The notes beneath the pieces were generated by a model. That model did no database searches and had not been told where the DNA came from. It saw only the letters and a list, made by a program, of their open reading frames with translations. 64,000 bases of DNA from JAWLBM01 sp041687675 (GTDB taxonomy: Bacteria; Pseudomonadota; Alphaproteobacteria; Rhizobiales; Pleomorphomonadaceae), in the NCBI GenBank assembly GCA_041687675.1, contig JAWLBM010000001.1:371131-435130 (forward strand), read 5' to 3'. The translations under genes were made by a program, and so were the position numbers. This document shows positions 53,501 to 58,839 of this stretch, piece by piece; position 1 is the first letter of the stretch; each line of letters starts with the position of its first letter.

Positions 53501-53597
53501 CGAGGTCGACCGCAACGGCGACGGCAAGCCGGAGTTCGCCGTCGTGCTGAAGGGCGTGAAGCGGCTGCCGAAGGGGGCGGTGAAGGCGAAGAAGTAG
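50556..53597 (+). CDS. Large exported protein: 14 RCC1-type blades inside a split Ig-like domain, with RTX repeats
   Basis: A 1013-residue protein with a Sec-type signal peptide (MSACRPFAARLVTAVAAAWL, cleavage near AAA-K). Residues about 27-52 look like the first strands of a bacterial Ig-like (Big_3_5) domain. Fourteen repeats follow (about 70-815), each with an H-x-C-A turn and a CWG-x(5-8)-LG motif, as in RCC1/BLIP-II propellers. GTVTFTIGG-x-GGVATLSAPL to FPGDDVFEAATSA (about 816-877) then completes the Ig-like domain. Several GGxGxD calcium-binding RTX repeats lie at about 890-935, and the end resembles the DVITDF-x-KGDRIDVSAF segment of RTX proteins. Function unknown; surface binding or adhesion is inference. 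The start is chosen for the signal peptide. Confidence 0.88.
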   Translation: MSACRPFAARLVTAVAAAWLAVAPAAAKEPTSVLLTVSPAPGRMYESVRLEARVLGILFDTSGPGKVDGGYEHSCAVTAAGGVMCWGANNSGQLGDGTNTDRVWPVAVAGVGGTGPLVGATAVATGAYHSCALLADATIVCWGRNVEGQLGVATPDTVQPTPMKVAGLAGVVAIAAGSNHSCAVLGDGTVRCWGENNDGELGRGVAGGGGPTPGAVVGPDGSGLAQLGGVTAVAAGGDHTCALGAGGSVHCWGCNGYGQVGTGTASAVDVTTPVAVVGGNIAAPLVGAVSIDVGHTHSCAAVAGGPVVCWGDNGLGQLGDGTTDDRPFPAAVKGIGGMDALTGAVEVALGDSYSCARTAAGEVRCWGEGEAGKLGHGSVHTLNPLPMAVTGLGAAAVDLAAGDDHACAVSADGELHCWGHGWSGQLGDGRTIFSPSPGPVTGGGQEAVSAGGSITCAVASGGVHCWGADQYGQLGDGAAGPGGSPVVTAGPGLPGNLTGAMEVAVGGFHVCARMADGGVKCWGSNETGQLGDGSGKANSSAPVNVTLDGTASAVVAGKYHACAIVSGGVRCWGRNTDGQLGNGDGTMTFSNTPLQVQGLLGPVIALAAGDFHTCALVQGASMRVYCWGLNTDGQLGIDPAVSPKLLSPSLPAMDGANEDPVAIAAGARHSCAVDDLGNLQCWGWNGFGQLGDGTRVSRHQRKVVVGVNGASKLLDVVAVDAGHGHTCARRSSGAMYCWGSNAYAQLGNGDTKSSLHPVVVFGSYGVELITTAISAGESRTCALTGGSVVQCWGFGHQYGLGGAVGFASAPVTAGRVPTGTVTFTIGGKAIDAYLRGGVATLSAPLPANLYRIAAAFPGDDVFEAATSAAVDLLVTGTPDMDWIVGTRAADTLVGGLGNDMIRGGRGGDVIDGGPGNDRIEGGPGRDRLTGGAGKDVFVFRKPSDSRPKTPDVITDFRKGDRIDVSAFANAADVRFRRKGSRLEVDRNGDGKPEFAVVLKGVKRLPKGAVKAKK

Positions 53598-53658
53598 GCG
53601 GGGGCAGGGGACGGCCGGGTGCCACCGCGACGGCCTTCTTCGCGCCACCCCCATTCAT

Positions 53659-53740
53659 CGTCACCCCGGCGAAAGCCGGGGTCCAGGAAGGCCACCGCCT
53701 GCAAGCCGTTGAGCGGGCATGGGACCCGGCTCTCCCGGGA
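53659..53740. repeat. REP-like palindrome with a decayed partner
   Basis: CGTCACCCCGGCGAAAGCC (from 53659) is an intact unit of the family at 39965. The facing partner around 53718-53740 is degraded. It begins the 699-nt gene-free spacer 53598-54296. Confidence 0.7.
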
Positions 53741-53880
53741 TGGCGGCTGGTGCTCGACCAACCGATCCCGGCTCTCGCGACCGGATGACGGCAGCGGGGT
53801 CGGCTCGTCCCTCGGCAGCAGCCTTGCGGGATGCCGTCCTCCCCGGAGACAGGGAACGCACCGCGCGGCAGGTTCCTTTT

Positions 53881-53977
53881 CTCGGAAACGCGACCGCCCC
53901 GTGTCACCGAAGCACGGCCGTTCCGCTCTACCGAAACACAGCCATCCCGCCTCGCCGAAACACGACCGTCATCGCGG
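53881..53977. repeat. Short imperfect tandem repeat
   Basis: About four units of 24-25 bp share the core CCGAAACACGACC or close variants (for example CGGAAACGCGACC, CCGAAGCACGGCC, CCGAAACACAGCC). It leads directly into the next REP-like unit. Confidence 0.55.
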
Positions 53978-54055
53978 CGAAAGCCGGGATCCAGTTCCCC
54001 TATAGTCCTTTGATTTCGCAAGCTTTTCTGGATCCCGGCTTTCGCCGGGATGACG
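53967..54055. repeat. REP-like palindrome pair
   Basis: CGTCATCGCGGCGAAAGCC and a facing unit ending GCCGGGATGACG (about 54028-54055) flank a 34-nt AT-richer spacer. Same family as 39965-40050. A further degraded single unit lies near 54124-54152. Confidence 0.78.
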
Positions 54056-54258
54056 TCGCGGAAGCGGAGCCGTTCCGGCCGCAGCCCGCGCCGACCCCCC
54101 TGTCTGTCGAGCAGCCCCAGCCGTCATGCCGGGGAGGGCCGGGATCCAGTGCCCGCGCCGACGCCCCTACCGTTCCCGACCCGCCGGGACATTCCAGGAG
54201 GTCCGGGTTCCGCGCCGCCCCGGCGGCCGGTCCCGACCCATGTGCGGCGCGCCCGATG

Positions 54259-54280
54259 GCTCGCCCGCTGCCGGGCGAGC
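54259..54280 (-). terminator. Stem-loop downstream of hemA
   Basis: GCTCGCCCG (54259-54267) pairs with CGGGCGAGC (54272-54280) around CTGC, 16 nt beyond the hemA stop on the minus strand. It is compact and stable but has no U-run. Confidence 0.5.
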
Positions 54281-54296
54281 GATCGACTGCCGCCGG

Positions 54297-55565
54297 TCAG
54301 CCGCCGGAGACGCGGAAGATCTGCGGGCGGATGGCGCTCTCCTCGGCGATCTCGGGGGTGGCGAAGGGCAGGTCCAGGGCCTTCCAGATCCCGACCAGCG
54401 CATCGGCGAGGCGGTCGATGAGGGCGTCGTCGTGGAAGGGGGTCGGCGTGATGCGCAGGCGCTCGGTGCCGCGCGGCACGGTCGGGTAGTTGATCGGCTG
54501 GATATAGATGCCGTGCTGCTCGAGCAGGATGTCGCAGGCGCGCTTGCAGCGGTCCGGGTCGCCGACGAGGATCGGCACGATGTGCGTCTCGGACGGCATC
54601 ACCGGCAGGCCGGCGGCGCGCAGCACCGCCTTGGCGCGGGCGGCCTGGCGCTGGTGCGCCGCGCGTTCCTCGCTGCTCGCCTTCAGGTGGCGGATCGAGG
54701 CGGTGGCGGCGGCGCAGAGGCCCGGCGGCAGCGCGGTGGTGAAGATGAAGCCCGGCGCATAGGAGCGCACCGCGTCCACCAGACCCTTGCGGCCGGTGAT
54801 GTAGCCGCCCATCACGCCATAGGCCTTGGCGAGGGTGCCCTCGATCACGTCGATGCGATCCATCACCCCGTCGCGCTCGCAGATGCCGGCGCCGCGCGGA
54901 CCGTACATGCCGACCGCGTGTACCTCGTCGATGTAGGTGAAGGCGTTGTACCGGTCGGCGAGGTCGGCGATCCGCTCGATCGGGGCGATGTCGCCGTCCA
55001 TCGAGTAGACCGACTCGAAGACGATCAGCTTGGCCCGCTCGCGCCCGGCGGCGGACAAGAGGTCCTCGAGATGCTGGAGGTCGTTGTGGCGCCAGATCTT
55101 CTTGGCGACGCCGGACGAGCGCACGCCGTGGATCATCGAGGCGTGGTTGAGCTCGTCGGAGAGGATCAGGCAGTCCGGCAGCAACTTGGCGATGGTCGAG
55201 ATCGACGCCTCGTTGGAGACGTAGCCGGAGGAGAAGACCAGCGCGGCCTCCTTGCCGTGCAGGTCCGACAGCTCGCGCTCCAGCTCGACCAGCGGGTGGT
55301 TGGTGCCGGAGATGTTGCGGGTGCCGCCGGCGCCGGCGCCCATGCGCGTCGCCGCCTCGCAGAGCGCGCCGACCACGGCCGGGTGCTGCCCCATGCCGAG
55401 GTAGTCGTTGGAGCACCAGACCGTGATCTCGCGCGCCTCGTCGCCGCGCCGCCACAGCGCGGTGGGGAAGCGGCCGGCGATTCGCTCGAGGTCCGCGAAG
55501 ACCCGGTAGCGCTTTTCCTGCTGGAGGGCCTCGACCGCGTCCTCGAAGAATGCGTTGTAGTCCAT
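54297..55565 (-). CDS. hemA: 5-aminolevulinate synthase
   Basis: A 422-residue PLP enzyme of the ALAS class. The start MDYNAFFEDAV matches alphaproteobacterial ALAS. Key segments are GAGAGGTRNISGTNHPLVELE (read across 55278-55340), DEVHAVGMYGPRGAG and the PLP lysine K247 in GTLAKAYGVMGG. It condenses glycine and succinyl-CoA to 5-aminolevulinate, the first step of heme and other tetrapyrroles. The ATG at 55565 is chosen. An FNR/FixK-type box lies 141 nt upstream, suggesting oxygen-responsive expression. Confidence 0.96.
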   Translation of the reverse strand: MDYNAFFEDAVEALQQEKRYRVFADLERIAGRFPTALWRRGDEAREITVWCSNDYLGMGQHPAVVGALCEAATRMGAGAGGTRNISGTNHPLVELERELSDLHGKEAALVFSSGYVSNEASISTIAKLLPDCLILSDELNHASMIHGVRSSGVAKKIWRHNDLQHLEDLLSAAGRERAKLIVFESVYSMDGDIAPIERIADLADRYNAFTYIDEVHAVGMYGPRGAGICERDGVMDRIDVIEGTLAKAYGVMGGYITGRKGLVDAVRSYAPGFIFTTALPPGLCAAATASIRHLKASSEERAAHQRQAARAKAVLRAAGLPVMPSETHIVPILVGDPDRCKRACDILLEQHGIYIQPINYPTVPRGTERLRITPTPFHDDALIDRLADALVGIWKALDLPFATPEIAEESAIRPQIFRVSGG

Positions 55566-55705
55566 GACCTGTCCTGTCGGCTCCGTCGCAGCCACCATAT
55601 AGGGCAGCCGGGCGACTGTCGAAAGTCGTTTTGCCGCGCCCGGCCCGCGATGGCCCCGTCCCTTTGGCGCGGGCGACAGGATGCCTCCGGTGGACGGCCT
55701 TGTCA

Positions 55706-55719
55706 TTGACCGGAATCAA
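55706..55719. promoter_or_regulatory. FNR/FixK-type box between hemA and a response regulator gene
   Basis: TTGACCGGAATCAA is a full match to TTGA-N6-TCAA. It lies 141 nt upstream of hemA and 89 nt upstream of the divergent receiver gene. Oxygen control of hemA through FNR/FixK proteins is known in several alphaproteobacteria. Confidence 0.72.
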
Positions 55720-55807
55720 AGTCGCCGCACCGGCCCCGGTTCCGCTCTCAACCCCATGTTCATCTTTGACGGTAACTATAACGTTCACGCAAGGAGTGGG
55801 GTGCCCC

Positions 55808-56308
55808 GTGCAGCTGGACCTGTCGTCCCTGACCTTCCTGGTCGTGGAAGATAGCGCATACATGCGCACGATCCTGCGCACCATGCTGCAGGGCTTCGGC
55901 GCGCGCCGGATCGTCGAGGCGGAGGACGGCGCGTCCGGCCTCGAGGCGATGGACCGCGCCAACCCGGACATCCTGATCCTGGACTGGGTGATGCCGATCC
56001 TCGACGGCGCCGACATGGTGCGGATGATCCGCGTGCCCTCGAACCCCTTCGCCTACATTCCGATCATCATGGTCACCGGCCACACCGAGCGCAGCCGAAT
56101 CGTCGAGGCCCGGCGCCTCGGCATCCACGAGCTGCTCTGCAAGCCGATCTCGGCGAAGTCGCTCTACCAGCGGATCCAGAGCGTGATCCTGTCGCCGCGC
56201 GACTTCGTCAAGACGCCCACCTACTTCGGCCCCGCGCCCCGCGAGGTGCGCAACCGCCAGAACATCTGGCAGGCGAAACCCGGCGAGGAGGCGAAGGGAG
56301 CCGCTTGA
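55808..56308 (+). CDS. Response regulator with short C-terminal extension
   Basis: A 166-residue protein. The receiver spans about residues 8-125: the acidic pair is in VVEDSAYMR, the phospho-Asp in ILDWVMP, the switch Thr in MVTGHTE, and the Lys in CKPISA. About 40 polar residues follow (FVKTPTYFGPAPREVRNRQN), a tail seen in a Rhizobiales group of CheY-like proteins. The GTG start at 55808 is preferred, preceded by AAGGAG (55791-55796). It has no DNA-binding domain. Partner kinase unknown. Confidence 0.87.
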   Translation: MQLDLSSLTFLVVEDSAYMRTILRTMLQGFGARRIVEAEDGASGLEAMDRANPDILILDWVMPILDGADMVRMIRVPSNPFAYIPIIMVTGHTERSRIVEARRLGIHELLCKPISAKSLYQRIQSVILSPRDFVKTPTYFGPAPREVRNRQNIWQAKPGEEAKGAA

Positions 56309-56456
56309 CTTCCATCAGCAACAGCAACATTCCTCGCGCGCCCGCCCGCCGGGCGCATTCCGTAAAGGCCAGACACACCGCTTCCTCCCCGGCCCCGCAT
56401 GGCGCGGCCGCCGGTTCCACGCACTCCTGACCCGAGATCCCGGAGCATTCCGCATC

Positions 56457-56660
56457 ATGGCCCGCGCATCCCGCTTCGTCGGCTTCGTCCCCGTCGGCTT
56501 CCTCGCCGCCGCCGCCATCCTCGCCGCCGCCACGGTGGCGGGTGGATGGAGCGTGAAGGCCGCCCCCAAGGACCGCTATGGTGTCAGCGCCACCAGCATC
56601 GCCGCGCCCGAGGCCCCGCGCCTGTCCCGCTACGGCATCGACGAGGTGGAGGTCCGCTGA
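56457..56660 (+). CDS. Small secreted or membrane-anchored protein, unknown
   Basis: A 67-residue frame starting MARASRFVGFVPVGFLAAAA, with one strong hydrophobic helix (about residues 8-30) and a short polar tail ending in YGIDEVEVR. The third-position bias fits real coding. No family recognised. It lies alone after the receiver gene, so it could be a small periplasmic protein. Confidence 0.5.
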   Translation: MARASRFVGFVPVGFLAAAAILAAATVAGGWSVKAAPKDRYGVSATSIAAPEAPRLSRYGIDEVEVR

Positions 56661-56822
56661 GGGCAGTCGGCCCCGCCGAGCCGTCGTCGGAACAGATGCC
56701 CGGTATCTTTCCGACATGCGTGTCGCAAATGTTCAACTCGGCCGCCGTTCGGATGCTTTGCGCCGAACCGCGGCCGGGACGATGATGCCACCGTCTTCCA
56801 GAAGGCACGGCGGTGGCGGGCG

Positions 56823-58076
56823 ATGCAGAAATTCTCGGCCTTCGAGCTGATCCGGCGCGGGCTCGGCGGCCATCGTGGCTGGCGGCCGCAGTGGCGCCAG
56901 CCGGCGCTGAAGCCCTCCTATGACGTGGTGATCGTCGGCGCCGGCGGGCACGGCCTCGCCACCGCCTACTACCTGGCGAAAGAGCACGGTGTGCGCAACA
57001 TCGCCGTGCTGGAGCGTGGCTGGCTCGGCGGCGGCAACACCGGCCGCAACACCACCATCATCCGCTCCAACTACCTCTTCGACGAGAGCGCGGCGCTCTA
57101 CGACCATGCGGTCAAGCTCTGGGCGGGCCTTTCCCAGGACCTCAACTACAACGTCATGTACTCCCCGCGCGGGGTGATGATGCTGGCGCACACCGTGCAC
57201 GACGTGCAGACCGCCAGGCGCCACATCCACGCCAACCGCCTCAACGGCGTCGACAACGAGTGGCTGACGCCGGAGGAGGCGAAGGGCTTCTGCCCACCGC
57301 TCAACATCTCGAGGGACATCCGCTACCCGGTGATGGGGGCGGCGCTGCAGCGGCGCGGCGGCACGGCGCGGCACGACGCCGTCGCCTGGGGCTACGCCCG
57401 GGCGGCCGACTCGCTCGGCGTCGACATCATCCAGAACTGCGAGGTCACCGCCATCCGCCGCGACGCCGCCGGCGCGGTGGAGGCGGTGGAGACGACGAAG
57501 GGCGCCGTCCGCACCCGCAGGGTCGGCGTCGTCGCCGCCGGCCACACCTCCGTGGTGATGGCGATGGCCGGCGTGCGCATGCCGCTCGAGTCCTTCCCGC
57601 TGCAGGCGCTGGTGTCCGAACCGGTCAAGCCGGCCTTCCCCTGCGTGGTGATGTCGAACACCATCCACGCCTACATCTCCCAGTCCGACAAGGGCGAACT
57701 CGTCGTCGGCGCCGGCACGGACGCCTACACCAGCTATTCCCAGCGCGGCGCCCTGCACGTGACCGAGCACACGCTGGACGCCATCTGCGAGCTGTTCCCG
57801 ATGTTCCGGCGGATGCGGATGCTGCGCAACTGGGGCGGCATCGTCGACGTGACGCCGGACCGCTCGCCGATCCTGTCGAAGACGCCCGTGCCCGGCCTCT
57901 ACGTCAACTGCGGCTGGGGCACTGGCGGCTTCAAGGCGACGCCCGGCTCCGGCCACGTCTTCGCCCACACCATCGCGCGCGACGAACCCCACCCGATCAA
58001 CGCGCCCTTCACCCTCGACCGCTTCCGCGACGGCGTCCTCATCGACGAGGCGGCCGCGGCCGCCGTGGCGCATTGA
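56823..58076 (+). CDS. soxB: Sarcosine oxidase beta subunit
   Basis: A 417-residue flavoprotein subunit. The dinucleotide motif is VIVGAGGHGLATAYYLA (about residues 36-52). H184 in RRGGTARHDAVAWGYA is at the site where heterotetrameric sarcosine oxidases bind FMN covalently. The C-terminal GWGTGGFKATPGSG is also conserved. With alpha, gamma and delta subunits it demethylates sarcosine to glycine, producing 5,10-methylene-THF and H2O2. soxD follows only after a 460-nt repeat-bearing spacer, longer than usual. Confidence 0.95.
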   Translation: MQKFSAFELIRRGLGGHRGWRPQWRQPALKPSYDVVIVGAGGHGLATAYYLAKEHGVRNIAVLERGWLGGGNTGRNTTIIRSNYLFDESAALYDHAVKLWAGLSQDLNYNVMYSPRGVMMLAHTVHDVQTARRHIHANRLNGVDNEWLTPEEAKGFCPPLNISRDIRYPVMGAALQRRGGTARHDAVAWGYARAADSLGVDIIQNCEVTAIRRDAAGAVEAVETTKGAVRTRRVGVVAAGHTSVVMAMAGVRMPLESFPLQALVSEPVKPAFPCVVMSNTIHAYISQSDKGELVVGAGTDAYTSYSQRGALHVTEHTLDAICELFPMFRRMRMLRNWGGIVDVTPDRSPILSKTPVPGLYVNCGWGTGGFKATPGSGHVFAHTIARDEPHPINAPFTLDRFRDGVLIDEAAAAAVAH

Positions 58077-58156
58077 CGGAGGCCGGGATGGACGCGCGTG
58101 TTGCGGGCAGGGCTGACGTCGCCGACCCGGGCCGTGGAGCGGGGGGATGCGCCCCC

Positions 58157-58446
58157 CTCCCTGTCCCTCCCCCACGAGGGGGGAGGGGACGCGGTCCTGC
58201 GGGCGGGTGTCTTGCCGGAGGGAGCCGGGTTCCGGCAGCGGCAGGAAGCTCCGCGGCAACCCTCTCCCCCCTCCCTGTCCCTCCCCCACGAGGGGGGAGG
58301 GGACGCGGTCCTGCGGGAGGGCGTCTTTCGGGCGGCGGGGTTCCGGCAGCGGGCGGGAGCTCCGCGGCACCTCTCCTTGCGGGCAGCCGGGTTCCGGCAG
58401 CGGGCGGACGCTCCGCGGGAACCCTCTCCCCCCTCGTGGGGGAGAG
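58157..58446. repeat. Tandem repeat array between soxB and soxD
   Basis: A unit of about 114 bp beginning CTCCCTGTCCCTCCCCCACG occurs at 58157 and 58271, followed by a partial third copy (about 58383-58430) and an inverted end (CTCTCCCCC...GGGGGAGAG, 58424-58446). Each full copy contains a GGGTTCCGGCAGCGG core and a strongly palindromic CCCTCCCCC/GGGGGAGGG segment. No gene is seen in 58077-58536. Confidence 0.8.
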
Positions 58447-58536
58447 TTGGAGAGGGGGGGCGCCGCCGCTGCCCCGGCCCCACCGCCGTGCATACGCAGG
58501 CCGCCACCCGATGTCTCCTCCGACCGGACCCGTTCC

Positions 58537-58839
58537 ATGCTGATCATCACCTGTCCCCATTGCGGGCCGCGGCCGGAGATCGAGTTCCGCTACGGCGGCG
58601 AGGCGCACGTGCCGCGGCCGGCGGCGACGGAAACGCTCGACGACGCCGCGGTGGCCGACCGGCTCTACCTGCGCACCAACCCCAAGGGCCTCCACCGCGA
58701 GCGCTGGCGACACGCCCACGGCTGCGGCCGGTTCTTCAACGCGGTGAGGGACACGGTGTCCGACGTCTTCCTCGCCACCTACCGGGTCGGCGAGCCCGCC
58801 CCGGACCTCGAGGCGCTGAAGCGCGGGGCCGGCCGATGA
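58537..58839 (+). CDS. soxD: Sarcosine oxidase delta subunit
   Basis: A 100-residue protein with the zinc-binding set C6, C9 (CPHCG) and H59, C63 (HAHGCGRFF), matching the delta subunit of heterotetrameric enzymes. ITCPHCGPRPEIEFRYGGEA is the typical start. Its stop overlaps the soxA start by 4 nt (ATGA), indicating coupling. Confidence 0.95.
   Translation: MLIITCPHCGPRPEIEFRYGGEAHVPRPAATETLDDAAVADRLYLRTNPKGLHRERWRHAHGCGRFFNAVRDTVSDVFLATYRVGEPAPDLEALKRGAGR

Noticed and set aside
53719..54489. A 256-codon open frame in the repeat-rich spacer
   Set aside because: The frame runs through REP-like palindromes and the tandem repeat, and into the 3' part of hemA. Its peptide is the usual translation of such repeats (for example AAKAGIQF, DPGFRRDD).
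58098..58836. A long N-terminal extension of soxA reading through the repeat array
   Set aside because: The family start is MNAFRAPSGGRIDRTRPVRF at 58836, which overlaps soxD in the usual way; the upstream residues are translated repeat.
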